From a bacterium (GTDB lineage Bacteria; Cyanobacteriota; Sericytochromatia; S15B-MN24; UBA4093), in the NCBI GenBank assembly GCA_017744355.1, contig JAGIBK010000001.1, forward strand, positions 558,001 through 622,000: a stretch of 64,000 nt of DNA. Direction: 5' to 3'. Under the pieces are notes generated by a model. That model saw only the letters and a list, made by a program, of their open reading frames with translations. It made no database searches and was not told where the DNA came from. Shown here piece by piece: positions 24,060-33,544 of the stretch. Position numbers and translations under genes: made by a program. The first letter of the stretch is position 1; the number at the start of each line of letters is the position of its first letter.

Positions 24060-25379
24060 CTATTCCATAAACAGCAAATGCGATTGCTCGTCATAGGTGA
24101 AGAGCTCGGCGTATCGGCCCCAGTCGATGGCGGTTTGAAGCTGTCGATGGGCCTCGTTGGGACTGAAGTGGTGATTGAGGACTTCCAGGAAGAACTCCTC
24201 GGGCATCTCATGGTTCTTTTTGCTTTCGAGCACCCGCTCGATCATGGCGATCAGTTGGACGCGCTCCAGCGCAAGGCGCCGAAAGATCTGCTTGCGTTGC
24301 AAGATGCCCGCTTTCAGGAAGAGGCCGCCTTCGAGCGAGAGGGCGATGTCCCCCTCGTGGATCGTCGCCAAGCCCAGGATCTGGGCGCCGTCGGTGATTG
24401 GCAGCAGATCATCCACCGCCAGATGAAGGTCGTGTCCCAGCTTGTAGAGGTCCTCTCGCCCACCGCGGTCTTCCAGGAGTTCGAGCAGGCCTGCGATCGC
24501 CCCCGGCTTCGCATGTGGGATCGCTTGAAACTCCTTGGCTCGCGCCCCCTCCGGAACGAGCATGACTTCGCCCAGCCCCAGCTGGGCGAAGTCATGCTGG
24601 GGCTGGGTCATGATGGTGTAGATGCGATCGACCAACTTCTGGAAATCGGGAGCCTGGCGATCGCGATCGTGGGGCAGCGCGATCGGGATATCGGCCCGGA
24701 TGCGACCGGGGTCCTTGCCCAGGATGATCGCGCGGTCCGCCAGATAGACGGCCTCCTCGATGCTGTGGGTGACGATCAGGATGGCCTGGATCGGAATCTT
24801 GCGGTGCACCCACAAGGAGATGAGCTCACTGCGGAGGTTCTCGGCGGTCAAGACGTCCAGCGCGCTGAAGGGCTCGTCAAGGCACAGCAGTTCGGGCTCG
24901 ACGACCAGCGCCCTGGCAAAGCCGACCCGCTGGCGCATCCCGCCCGAGAGCTCCTTGGGGTAGGCCTCCTCGAAGCCGTCGAGCCCGATGGTGTCGATGG
25001 CCTTCAAGGCGCGTTTCCGGCGCTCGACGGCGTGGACCCCCTTGGCCTGGAGACCGACCTCCACGTTCTCGAGGACGGTGAGCCAAGGGAACAGTGCGAA
25101 GCTCTGGAAGACGATGGCCGCCCCGGGGTTGATACCGCTGAGGCGCTGGCCGTGATAGAGCACCTCGCCGCTGGTGGGCGGCGTCAGGCCGGTGAGGACC
25201 CGGAGCAGGGTCGACTTACCGGAGCCGGACGGGCCAAGCAGGGCGACGATCTGCCCGCGATGGATCGAAAGGTCGATATGGTTGAAGATGGGAATCTGGC
25301 TGCCATCCGGCTGCATGAAGGCCTTCGAGACGTCTTTCGTCTGAAGGAGCGTATCCCCCGACGCACGGCTTTGCATCAT
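24060..25379 (-). CDS. ABC transporter ATPase (nitrate/sulfonate/taurine type) with AAA-associated C-terminal domain
   Basis: About 439 residues. Residues 1-260 form the ATPase: Walker A GPSGSGKST, Q loop FQSFALFPWL, signature LSGGMRQRV, Walker B LLCLDEPFSALD, and H-loop VTHSIEEAV. Residues ~275-439 (LGLGEVMLVPEG... to the end) match the AAA-associated C-terminal domain found in some importers of this class. It powers the fused double permease encoded 17 bp upstream. No substrate-binding protein is present, so the substrate is unknown. A double inverted repeat sits in the linker between the domains. Confidence 0.93.
   Translation of the reverse strand: MMQSRASGDTLLQTKDVSKAFMQPDGSQIPIFNHIDLSIHRGQIVALLGPSGSGKSTLLRVLTGLTPPTSGEVLYHGQRLSGINPGAAIVFQSFALFPWLTVLENVEVGLQAKGVHAVERRKRALKAIDTIGLDGFEEAYPKELSGGMRQRVGFARALVVEPELLCLDEPFSALDVLTAENLRSELISLWVHRKIPIQAILIVTHSIEEAVYLADRAIILGKDPGRIRADIPIALPHDRDRQAPDFQKLVDRIYTIMTQPQHDFAQLGLGEVMLVPEGARAKEFQAIPHAKPGAIAGLLELLEDRGGREDLYKLGHDLHLAVDDLLPITDGAQILGLATIHEGDIALSLEGGLFLKAGILQRKQIFRRLALERVQLIAMIERVLESKKNHEMPEEFFLEVLNHHFSPNEAHRQLQTAIDWGRYAELFTYDEQSHLLFME
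24560..24607. repeat. overlapping inverted repeats inside the ABC ATPase gene
   Basis: Arm pair 1: 24560-24576 with 24581-24597, 17 bp perfect, 4-nt loop. Arm pair 2: 24571-24582 (CCCAGCCCCAGC) with 24596-24607 (GCTGGGGCTGGG), 12 bp perfect. The two hairpins share bases and cannot form together. They lie in the codons joining the ATPase and its C-terminal domain. Confidence 0.85.
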
Positions 25380-25396
25380 CACTTCAGGCCTTTCGA

Positions 25397-27136
25397 TCAG
25401 ATGTCCAGGCGGTACTTGCGTTCGGCGAGATCGTAGAGGGGGCGCCAGATGAGATGGTTGAAGCCCACGACGAACAGCGCCATCACCGCGATCCCGAGCG
25501 CGATGGCGCTCCAATCGCCCTGGGTCGTCGCCCGGGCGATGTAGGCGCCGAGCCCATGGGCCGTGAGCGTTTGCCCGTTCCAGGAGACGACCTCGGCCAC
25601 GATGCTGGCGTTCCAGGCGCCCCCCGCTGCGGTGACGGCCCCGGTCACCCAGAACGGGAAGATCCCCGGGATGATGAGGCGCCACCAGCGTAAGGCCCCT
25701 CGGAGGTTGAAGACCGCGGCGGCCTCTCGGAGGTCCGATGGGATGGCCATGGCCCCGGCGATCACGTTGAAGAGGATGTACCACTGGGATCCCAGGGCCA
25801 TGAGCAGGATGCCGCCGTAGTCCAGGCTGATGTGGAAGCGCAAGAAGCAGAGGGTGATCAAGGGGAAGAGCATGACCGCTGGAAAAGAAGCGAGGACTTG
25901 GACCACCGGCTGCGCTACCCGAGCCACCTTGGGATTGAAGCCGATCCAGACCCCGACAGGCGTCCAGATGAGCGTCGCCAAGACGACGATGACCAGCACG
26001 CGGAGCATGGTCAGGCTACCCAGGGCGATCGCTTGTAGCACCATCCCTGGCGAAAGGGTCGCCACCAGGCCCATCAAGAGGCCCCATCCCTTGACGAGGC
26101 CCCATCCAACGAGCGCCAGAATCCCCAGGCCCGAGAGCCGTCGTAGCCAGACCCATGCATCGCCCTTCGTCGTGGGTGCGGCTAGCAGCCGATTCAGACG
26201 AACGAGAGCCAAGAAGAACCGCTCGCGGAGCGGTTGCCAAACCCGCTCGCTCCAGACCTCGACCAGCGTCGAGCGCTGCAGCATGGTGAGCACCGGCGAC
26301 TGGGGCGTGAGGCCGGCTTCAGTCTGCTCGAACTTGAACTTCTGGGACCAGGCGATCAGGGGCCGCCACACGAAGAAGTCCACTGCCAGGATGAGCACGA
26401 GCATGGTGATAATCGCGGCCCAAACAGCGCCCAGCTTCCCTTGCTCGATGGCTGTTGCGAGGTAGGACCCGAGCCCAGGCAGCTTGATATTCTTGTGCAG
26501 GACCGTGATGGCCTCGCTGGCTGCCAGGAAGAACCAGCCGCCGCCGAAGCTCATCATCCCGTTCCAGACCAGCCCGATCATCGCGAAGGGCACTTCGAGC
26601 TGGACGAAGCGCTGCCATCCCCCGAACTGATAGATCGCGGCGGCCTCGTTCAGCTCTTTCGGGACGGTCCGCAGAGAGTAGTAGAAGCTGAAGGTCATGT
26701 TCCAGGCCATGGCCGTGAAGATGGCGAAGATCGAGGCCAACTCGAGGCCGAGCAAGGAGCCTGGAAAGAGCGCCATGAACGCCACCACCGTCACCGAGAG
26801 GAAGCCCAGCACCGGCACGGATTGGAGAATGTCCAGCAAAGGGAGCAGGACGACGCGGGCCCAGCGGTGATAGGCCGCGACGTAGCCGTAGAGAAGGGTG
26901 AAAACGAGCGAGGCGCCGAGCGCCAGGAACATCCGCAAGAGCGATCGCCCCGCGTAGTAGGGTAATGCCGCCAAGCCAAGCTCGATCGGGGGCTGATGGG
27001 TCTCGCTGAAGGGCACCGCCATGCCCTCGCCCAATCGAACGGCGGCGAAGAGCAGCAGAAACACTCCGCAGATGACGAGCAGATCCACGAGCTTGAAGCC
27101 ACCCCGAAAGGGCGGGCGGTCTTTGAGCCAGATCAT
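25397..27136 (-). CDS. fused double ABC permease (BPD_transp_1 twice)
   Basis: 579 residues with about twelve membrane helices. Two permease domains are fused. Each has an EAA loop: ELNEAAAIYQFGGWQRF near residue 170 and DLREAAAVFNLRGALRW near residue 470. A soluble linker of about 60 residues separates them. This arrangement replaces the usual homo- or heterodimer of nitrate/taurine-type importers. It overlaps the upstream lipoprotein gene by 4 bp (ATGA) and is followed closely by the ATPase. Confidence 0.92.
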   Translation of the reverse strand: MIWLKDRPPFRGGFKLVDLLVICGVFLLLFAAVRLGEGMAVPFSETHQPPIELGLAALPYYAGRSLLRMFLALGASLVFTLLYGYVAAYHRWARVVLLPLLDILQSVPVLGFLSVTVVAFMALFPGSLLGLELASIFAIFTAMAWNMTFSFYYSLRTVPKELNEAAAIYQFGGWQRFVQLEVPFAMIGLVWNGMMSFGGGWFFLAASEAITVLHKNIKLPGLGSYLATAIEQGKLGAVWAAIITMLVLILAVDFFVWRPLIAWSQKFKFEQTEAGLTPQSPVLTMLQRSTLVEVWSERVWQPLRERFFLALVRLNRLLAAPTTKGDAWVWLRRLSGLGILALVGWGLVKGWGLLMGLVATLSPGMVLQAIALGSLTMLRVLVIVVLATLIWTPVGVWIGFNPKVARVAQPVVQVLASFPAVMLFPLITLCFLRFHISLDYGGILLMALGSQWYILFNVIAGAMAIPSDLREAAAVFNLRGALRWWRLIIPGIFPFWVTGAVTAAGGAWNASIVAEVVSWNGQTLTAHGLGAYIARATTQGDWSAIALGIAVMALFVVGFNHLIWRPLYDLAERKYRLDI

Positions 27137-28302
27137 CGGTGGCCTCCCGGGTCGTGGAGGCAGAACGGCGCGAGCAAGGCGGTAAACGCGTTGAGAAGCG
27201 TGAGATTGAGAACGCCTTCGGTCAAAAGATGGTAGGAGACGAACCGCGTCGTGCCGTCACTCAGGGTCAGGGTGAAGACCACCTCGTAGGGATCGTTCTC
27301 GTAGAAGCTGGGAGCCGATGCGGCAACGGCATTCAAGGCAAGCTTGGCATACGGCATCGAATCGATCTGCCCCGTCCAGCGATCCAGGGTGTAGAGGCGC
27401 CGCGCTTTCAGGTCCTGCCAGACGACGAAGCGTCCCCAGATCGGGTCGATGTTCGCGAAGCTCGCATGGAAGCCTCCCTGGATGACCTCGTCACTCAGCA
27501 GGGCCACGACCTGGGGCTGGCGCGGCAAGTACAGATACAAGCCCCCGTCTCCGGTCGTGAAGGCCACCGCGGTGTCCCCGCCATCGACGCTGATCGAGGT
27601 GACGCCCCCATGCAGGACCGCCACGGCGTTGATCTTCGAGAGAAAGATAGGTTTGGCCAAATATGCACTGATGTCGTCGGGCGGCGGAATGGTGATGCTG
27701 GGGGCTGAAGAGAGGGTGGCGTAGCGCGTGACATCGAAGGAGGGAGAGGCAACGGCGGAAGGGGTGGCAGCTCCGTCGCGTTTCTCGTAGGCGAAGCCTA
27801 TCCCGCGGGCTGCGAGCCAAGGGTCGCTCTGGCCCAGAAAGTACAGCTGGTAATTGTTGGCAAACGACGCCAAAAAGGCGAAGCCACCGACTTCTTTGCC
27901 GTCCACCAGCTTGATCTGCTGCTCGCGCCAGGCGTCGAAGAGATAGATGTTGCGCCCGTCGTCAAAGTAGTACTGGCCCGGGTTGAGCGTGAAGGCATTG
28001 CGCACCTCCGGTCCACTGCCGGGGTAGACGAATACCTCCTGGCGCGGGCGATCATAGACGCAGAGGCGTGCTTTCGGCCCCGGCGGGAACGGGAACGGAA
28101 TCTGGGTCAGGGGGGAAGGTGAAGCGCTCGGGCTGGAGGGCACGTCCCAAGGGATGGGCAAGGCAGGTCCACGCCCCGTACCGAGCAGGGGGGCGCTGGC
28201 CGGTTGGGCCGGCACCGCGCCCATTGGCCCGAGGCGGCAGGACATGAGGATGAGCAGGCAAAGCAAGCAGATCCCCGCCAGGATCCAGCGTTTCGATGGC
28301 AT
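27133..28302 (-). CDS. lipoprotein with beta-propeller-like repeats, coupled to ABC permease
   Basis: 389 residues. Signal MPSKRWILAGICLLCLLILMSC with lipobox, a Pro/Ser-rich linker to ~residue 75, then repeated strand blocks such as ARLCVYDRP, GRNIYLFD, GGLYLYLP and GRFVVWQD-KARRLYTLD that suggest a TolB-like propeller. GGAGTGA precedes the ATG. It is first in the operon and overlaps the permease gene by 4 bp. It does not look like a periplasmic binding protein of this importer class, but its position suggests it serves the transporter. Confidence 0.75.
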   Translation of the reverse strand: MPSKRWILAGICLLCLLILMSCRLGPMGAVPAQPASAPLLGTGRGPALPIPWDVPSSPSASPSPLTQIPFPFPPGPKARLCVYDRPRQEVFVYPGSGPEVRNAFTLNPGQYYFDDGRNIYLFDAWREQQIKLVDGKEVGGFAFLASFANNYQLYFLGQSDPWLAARGIGFAYEKRDGAATPSAVASPSFDVTRYATLSSAPSITIPPPDDISAYLAKPIFLSKINAVAVLHGGVTSISVDGGDTAVAFTTGDGGLYLYLPRQPQVVALLSDEVIQGGFHASFANIDPIWGRFVVWQDLKARRLYTLDRWTGQIDSMPYAKLALNAVAASAPSFYENDPYEVVFTLTLSDGTTRFVSYHLLTEGVLNLTLLNAFTALLAPFCLHDPGGHR

Positions 28303-28536
28303 GGCTCACTCCTTGCACCCGACGCGATCATAAGCGAGCAAGCGTCATCGCGGCAGGCCGTGAAGACCGATTTCTTTGGGTGGATCGCTTGAGAAGAGAG
28401 GGGGATGTGCCGCCCAAGGATTCTCCATGACGTGAGAAGACGTCTGAGGCCCTGGTGATGGAAGGTGGGAGTGGAGCGTGACGCTCGGCCGCAGGCTTGG
28501 CCTTGCCGAGCGGGTATTGAGGAAGGAGCGACCGTG

Positions 28537-29046
28537 ATGGAACGGCATCTCATTCTCCTGGGGGCCATCTTCGCCTTGGCCCTCTCAGGTTGCGGGAGCG
28601 CGCCGATGAGCGTCTCCCAGGCCAACTCGACCCTGCTGCTGCCGCCCAACCAGGGAACGAACTTCGGTAGCGGCACGATCAATCGGAACCCTGGCGACGC
28701 GACATGGCGCGGCGGCGCCGTGCGTGGGCGCGTCGGGATCACGGCCCTGAGCAACAACATCACCCAGGGGATCCTGGCGGCGTACCCGTCGTCGCCGGAT
28801 AACAGCTACTCGGTCGCGAACCTCATCTTCGCCGAGCCCGAGGGCGCCTGGCAGCAGATGCCGTTCAGGGCGACCTTGACTCAGATCGGCATCGCGGGGC
28901 CGGCGTATCCCGTCAGCCGGGTGGAGGTCACGGGGATCTACGATCGCCTCAGCCAGCGCGTCATCAACCTCGTTCGCTCGGGCGCCCAGGCCCCCACGCC
29001 ATCGCTCAATCAGCCGGCCATCGTCACCGTGCCGCGGGTCAGCTGA
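28537..29046 (+). CDS. lipoprotein of unknown function
   Basis: About 169 residues. MERHLILLGAIFALALSGC is a lipoprotein signal. The mature part is Asn/Ser/Pro-rich with few charged residues. GGAAGGAG precedes GTG-ATG; the ATG at 28537 gives the best signal peptide. No family recognised. A 230-bp gap follows, with a small hairpin (CGATGA-TCCG-TCATCG) and T run at about 29212-29238. Confidence 0.75.
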   Translation: MERHLILLGAIFALALSGCGSAPMSVSQANSTLLLPPNQGTNFGSGTINRNPGDATWRGGAVRGRVGITALSNNITQGILAAYPSSPDNSYSVANLIFAEPEGAWQQMPFRATLTQIGIAGPAYPVSRVEVTGIYDRLSQRVINLVRSGAQAPTPSLNQPAIVTVPRVS

Positions 29047-29276
29047 TAAGTCATCGCTTCTCGCCCCGTTCCGACACGCTTTCTTGAGTGCCGGTACGGG
29101 GCGATTGGCGTGCTTCTTAGCGATCGGTGATTTACCTGCTTTGCCACTTCCGGTACTATCTTCCTAATTTCGGCTTTCGTGCCGTTTTGTAGGGCATATG
29201 GCCACGCTGCCTCGATGATCCGTCATCGGGTGGTTTTTTTCATTCGGTCGGGCGCCCGGCATCGCGAGGAGTTGCA

Positions 29277-30752
29277 GTGATAATGCGGTCATGGACATTC
29301 GGAAAGAAGATCGGCGCGGGGTTCGCCGTGGCAGTGGCATTTCTTCTGATCATCGGCCTCATCGCCCTGCGCGGGGCGGACTCGCTGCTGAAGAACCACC
29401 ACTGGGTGCTCCACTCCCACAAGGTCACGAGCGATATCAGCCAGGTCCTTTGGTTGCTGAAGGACCTCGAGTCGGGGCAGCGCGGGTTCGTCATCACGGG
29501 CGACGATCGCTTCTTGACCGCGGACGAGGGGTCGCGCGCGAATCTTCCCAAGACCCTCGCGAACCTTCGCAAGCTTTTGTCGGACAGCCCCGAGCAGCTT
29601 GCTCGCCTGGATCGCCTCCAGCCCCTCGTCGAGCTCAGGGTCGAGCAGCTGGGGAGTCTGGTTCAGCTGCGTCGCACCGCCGGCTTCGAAGCGGCGCAAA
29701 GAGAGGTCGCCAGCCTCAAGGGCTTGACCACCATGGAGCAGATCAGGAGCCTGCTCACCGAGATGCAGGCCGAGGAGACGCACCTCCTTGGGCTGCGCGA
29801 GGCCTCTTCGCAGCGAAGCATCGACATGGTGGAGGGGACCACCCTCGGGGGGACGCTGCTGGCGTTCATCAGCATGACCGCGCTCGGCATCTTCCTGACC
29901 CGCTCGCTGAGCAGCCAGATCGGTCTTGCGGTCGCCAACCTCCAGAGCTCTTCGACCGAGCTCAGGGCTGCTGCCAACCAGCAGGCGTCTGCATCGACCG
30001 AGCAAGCGACGTCCATGAACGAGCTGGCCACCACCATGCAAGAGATCCTGGCCTCCTCGCGACACATCACCGAGAACGCCCAGCGGGTGGCGCGCATCGC
30101 CGATGACACCTCGCGCGCCGCGCGCTCGGGGGATGATGCGGTCGCCCAGGCGCACGCCTCCATGGAGATCATCCGGCGCCAGGTCGATCTGATCGTCTCT
30201 CACATGCTGGCCCTGGGCAAGAAGTCGCAGCAGATCGGCGGCATCCTGGACATCATCAAAGAGCTGGCCGAGCAGACCAACATCCTGGCCATCAACGCCA
30301 CCATCGAGTCGGCTGCGGCCGGCGAAAGCGGCAAGCGCTTCGCGGCGGTCGCCGACGAGATCCGCAAGCTCGCCGATCGCGTCACGGGCTCGACCCGCGA
30401 GATCCGGCCGCTCATCGACGAGATCCGCGCCGCGGCGAACACGACCGTGATGGCCACCGAAGAAGGCTCCAAGACGGTCGATGCGGGTAGCCGCCAGTTC
30501 GACGAGCTTGCGACCGCCTTCGCGCAGATCGTCGATCTGGTCGCAGCGACCGCCGAGGCGGCCCGCGAGATCGAGCTCGGGACCAAGCAGCAGACCACCG
30601 CCATCGAGCAGGTGAATCTCGCCATCTCGGACGTCGCCCAAGCCGCCAAGGAGACCGAGGTCAGCTCCAGCCAGACGCTGCAGACCTCCATCCAGCTCAC
30701 GGTGGTGTCGCGAGAGCTCGCTCACATCGTCCAGCGCGCCTCGACGACATAA
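29277..30752 (+). CDS. CHASE3-domain methyl-accepting chemotaxis protein
   Basis: 491 residues. A first membrane helix at ~10-30, then a CHASE3-like periplasmic helical sensor (LLKDLESGQRGFVITGDDRF is a CHASE3 hallmark) to ~190, and a second helix at ~195-215. No clear HAMP follows. The cytoplasmic signalling hairpin has its tip around ELAEQTNILAINATIESAAA. It should signal through CheW/CheA. No chemotaxis genes adjoin. GTG 29277 has GAGGAG at good spacing; ATG 29283 is two codons later. Confidence 0.92.
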   Translation: MIMRSWTFGKKIGAGFAVAVAFLLIIGLIALRGADSLLKNHHWVLHSHKVTSDISQVLWLLKDLESGQRGFVITGDDRFLTADEGSRANLPKTLANLRKLLSDSPEQLARLDRLQPLVELRVEQLGSLVQLRRTAGFEAAQREVASLKGLTTMEQIRSLLTEMQAEETHLLGLREASSQRSIDMVEGTTLGGTLLAFISMTALGIFLTRSLSSQIGLAVANLQSSSTELRAAANQQASASTEQATSMNELATTMQEILASSRHITENAQRVARIADDTSRAARSGDDAVAQAHASMEIIRRQVDLIVSHMLALGKKSQQIGGILDIIKELAEQTNILAINATIESAAAGESGKRFAAVADEIRKLADRVTGSTREIRPLIDEIRAAANTTVMATEEGSKTVDAGSRQFDELATAFAQIVDLVAATAEAAREIELGTKQQTTAIEQVNLAISDVAQAAKETEVSSSQTLQTSIQLTVVSRELAHIVQRASTT

Positions 30753-30850
30753 GGACGAGCTGTTTTCTCGTCAGCCATTCTTCAGCTTCATGGGGCAAAG
30801 TTAGAGGGATAACCGAGCACGAGATACCGACCGAAACCTCCAGGAGACCA

Positions 30851-32086
30851 ATGATGTTGATGAAAAAAATGCGGCCATTCGTGATGATGGGAGCGACGAT
30901 CGGCCTCGCCGCTTGCACGCTCTCTCCCGTGGCGACGACCGGTGGCGACGGCCGGATTCTCATCAAGTCCGAGGGAGCCGTCGAGACCAAGGACGTGCCC
31001 ATCCAGTTGGCGCCCGATAACGGTGCGTCGGCTTCTTACCGCCAAGCCCAGGCAACGCCGACCTTCGGCTATGGTATCACCTACGTGGCCCGCGTTCCGG
31101 CGGTGACGGTCGGTAGCGGCCTCGTCATGGCGAGCGACATCAAGGTGGACGGCAACACCGCCTACATCGCCTACAACACCCAGGGCGAGCGGTTCGCCGG
31201 GGCCGTCCAGATCCTCGACATCTCGAACCGCCTCCAGCCGCGCATCACCCGCGAGATCCAGTTCACCGACCTCAAGGTCAACAAGCTCTTCCTCGACGGC
31301 AAGACCCTGCTCTTCGGTGGGGGCGCGAACCCGGACCGCTATTCGTTCCGGAGCTACGTCGGCAAGATCGCGCTCGACAACCTCGATGCGGGCCAGATTG
31401 CGAACTCGCTTCGAGGCCTGAGGAGCTACGCCACGACGGGCATCGCCAAGCACGGCAATCGCTACTACGTCGGGGTCGGCGCCCGAGACGGGGGCCTCTC
31501 GGTCCTGGACACCGACCTCAAGGAGACCGCTTTCCTCGCCTATCCCGACGTGCGCGATCTGGACAAGTACGAGAGCGGGGTGGTCGCCGTCGCCGGGATG
31601 ACCGACAACGCCAATCCGACGGGCAAGGTGCTGATGGTCGGCGAGAACGACAAGACCAGCGAGATTCCCATCCAGAATTTCCGCTCGGATTACGCCAAGT
31701 CGACGGTCCAAGCGAACGTGCACCAGGCCTTCCTCGGCCTCTCCCAGCTGGGCTTCCAGGTCGTCGACTTGAAGTCGAACGCGACCGTGTTCACCCTTCC
31801 CAACCCGACGAGCGATCCCAACCACGTGACCAACAGCGTCGCCTGCGATGGCAACCTGGTTTTCGTAGCGAACGGGGAGTACGGCTTCCGGGTGCTGACC
31901 CTCGGCGACACCAAGGCGACGGGGGCAGGCTTCGCGACGTTGGTGGGCTACCACTCGCTGATGGGGGAGGCTTACGACGGAAAGCGTTATTCGGCCAACG
32001 ACCTGCGCTACGCGAACGGCTATCTCTTCGTCGCAAGCGGGGTCGGTGGGGTGAACGTCTACAAGGTGGAGCCGAACAGCAAGTAG
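30851..32086 (+). CDS. LVIVD-repeat lipoprotein
   Basis: 411 residues. Signal with lipobox LAAC. The mature protein has repeated blocks of the type VQILDISNRLQPRI, GLSVLDTDLKETAF, GFQVVDLKSNATVF and GFRVLTLGD, i.e. LVIVD-type propeller repeats. Such proteins are exported and of unknown function, possibly surface binding. CAGGAG precedes the ATG. Transcript ends at the 40-bp palindrome at 32103. Confidence 0.82.
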   Translation: MMLMKKMRPFVMMGATIGLAACTLSPVATTGGDGRILIKSEGAVETKDVPIQLAPDNGASASYRQAQATPTFGYGITYVARVPAVTVGSGLVMASDIKVDGNTAYIAYNTQGERFAGAVQILDISNRLQPRITREIQFTDLKVNKLFLDGKTLLFGGGANPDRYSFRSYVGKIALDNLDAGQIANSLRGLRSYATTGIAKHGNRYYVGVGARDGGLSVLDTDLKETAFLAYPDVRDLDKYESGVVAVAGMTDNANPTGKVLMVGENDKTSEIPIQNFRSDYAKSTVQANVHQAFLGLSQLGFQVVDLKSNATVFTLPNPTSDPNHVTNSVACDGNLVFVANGEYGFRVLTLGDTKATGAGFATLVGYHSLMGEAYDGKRYSANDLRYANGYLFVASGVGGVNVYKVEPNSK

Positions 32087-32102
32087 CTCCCCCTCATTTC
32101 AA

Positions 32103-32142
32103 GCGCAAGGCCCGCCCGGGAATTCCCGGGCGGGCCTTGCGC
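32103..32142. terminator. 40-bp perfect palindrome, bidirectional terminator
   Basis: GCGCAAGGCCCGCCCGGG pairs with its perfect complement around AATT. It lies between the convergent LVIVD and GT2 genes. No T run. Confidence 0.8.
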
Positions 32143-32146
32143 TGCG

Positions 32147-33544
32147 TCATTCCGCTCGAGTCAAGGCGCCGCGCCGCGTCATCTCACCCCAGCGCGCTTT
32201 CCGGCCGGACACGAGCCGGAAGAGGCCTATCATGCGCCAGACCGTGTTCAACTGGCGGTAGCCGAAGTTTTCGGCGACGATGGCCCCCAAGAGCATCAGG
32301 AGGTGCCGGAACCTCGGGTAGACGTGGAAGGAGATTTCCTCCAGCAGGACGGCGCTCACCGAAAGCAGGATCCCGAGCCCGACCGACACGAAGAGGAAGA
32401 CCCCCATCGCCTCGTAGGAAACGGCCCCCTGCAAGAAGCTCCACCCCATGAAGAGGGCGCCTCCGACCTCGATGAGGGGGCCGAGCCACTCGAAGAAGAA
32501 GAGGAAAGGGAAGGCGAGCCATCCGATAAGCCCGGACTTCGGGTGGAACATGAGCGGGAGGTTCTTCAGAAGGCTCTCGCCCAGGCCCTGCTGCCAGCGA
32601 ATCCGCTGGTTCTTCAAGGTCTTCAGGTCCTCGGGGGCCTCGGTCCAGCACACCGGATCGGGGAGGAAGGTGATGCGGTAGGGAACCCCCGCGAGGCGCA
32701 GGGTCCGGTGCAAGCGGACGATGAGCTCCATGTCCTCGCCGATCGTGTCGGTACGGTAGCCGCCCGCCTCGACCACCCGCTCCTTGGAGAACAGGCCGAA
32801 GGCTCCCGAGATGATCAGCAGGGCGTTCAGCGAGGACCAGCCGAGGCGCCCGAAGAGGAAGGCGCGCAGGTACTCGACGATCTGGAACAGGGCCAAGTAG
32901 TTGGTCGGGAGGCCAGTCTTCACGAGAAAGCCGCCCTTCACCTCGCAGCCGTTCGCGATCCGGATGGTGCCGCCCGCTGCGACCGTCGTCGCGTCCTCCA
33001 GGAAGGGTTGTACCGCCTTTCGCAGGCTGTCTCGCTGCAGGATGGAGTCCGCGTCCACCGCGCAGAAGAGCGGGTAGCGAGCCCCGTTGATGCCGGCGTT
33101 CAGCGCGTCGGCCTTGCCGCCGTTCTCCTTGTCGATGACCCGGAGGTTGGGGTAGGTCTTCGAGTGGTAAATCGCGCGGATCGGTCGGGTTTCGAGCGAG
33201 GTGTGGTACGCCTCGGGAAAGGGCTGCAGGGCGAACTCCCGCATGAGCACGTCCAGGGTCTCGTCCTTGGAACCGTCGTTGATGACCAGGATCTCGTACT
33301 CGGAGTAGTTGAGCTGGAGCAAGGAGCGGACGGAAGCTGCGATGCTCAGCGACTCGTTGTAGGCAGGCGCCAGGATGGTGATGGGCGGCTCGAGCCCCAG
33401 GTACAGGGGAGGCAGCTCATCGAAGTCCTGGCGCTGGAGGGTGCGGGTCAGGCCCTTGAGCGCCAGGAGGTTGAGCGCGAGATAGCAGACGTTGAGGCCG
33501 ACGAAGTAGCCGATGACCAGGTTTTGAAGGGTCGAGACGATCAT
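32147..33544 (-). CDS. membrane glycosyltransferase family 2
   Basis: 465 residues. An N-terminal membrane helix, then the GT2 domain: PAYNES, VINDGSKD, AVDADS (DXD), GEDMEL and QRIRWQQG (the QxxRW of processive synthases). Three to four C-terminal helices follow. It resembles PgaC/BcsA-like enzymes that polymerise and export polysaccharide from nucleotide sugars. It is the last gene of a unit with a response regulator, YaiO barrel and HEAT protein, overlapping the HEAT gene by 4 bp. The polymer is unknown. Confidence 0.92.
   Translation of the reverse strand: MIVSTLQNLVIGYFVGLNVCYLALNLLALKGLTRTLQRQDFDELPPLYLGLEPPITILAPAYNESLSIAASVRSLLQLNYSEYEILVINDGSKDETLDVLMREFALQPFPEAYHTSLETRPIRAIYHSKTYPNLRVIDKENGGKADALNAGINGARYPLFCAVDADSILQRDSLRKAVQPFLEDATTVAAGGTIRIANGCEVKGGFLVKTGLPTNYLALFQIVEYLRAFLFGRLGWSSLNALLIISGAFGLFSKERVVEAGGYRTDTIGEDMELIVRLHRTLRLAGVPYRITFLPDPVCWTEAPEDLKTLKNQRIRWQQGLGESLLKNLPLMFHPKSGLIGWLAFPFLFFFEWLGPLIEVGGALFMGWSFLQGAVSYEAMGVFLFVSVGLGILLSVSAVLLEEISFHVYPRFRHLLMLLGAIVAENFGYRQLNTVWRMIGLFRLVSGRKARWGEMTRRGALTRAE

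Noticed and set aside
29160-29240. Possible cyclic-di-GMP riboswitch before the chemoreceptor gene
   Set aside because: The GEMM consensus words are absent; only a short CGATGA/TCATCG hairpin with a T run is present.
29289-30725. 478-codon minus-strand frame across the chemoreceptor gene
   Set aside because: Complement shadow of the MCP coding sequence; Asp/Leu/Gly-rich composition without any domain.
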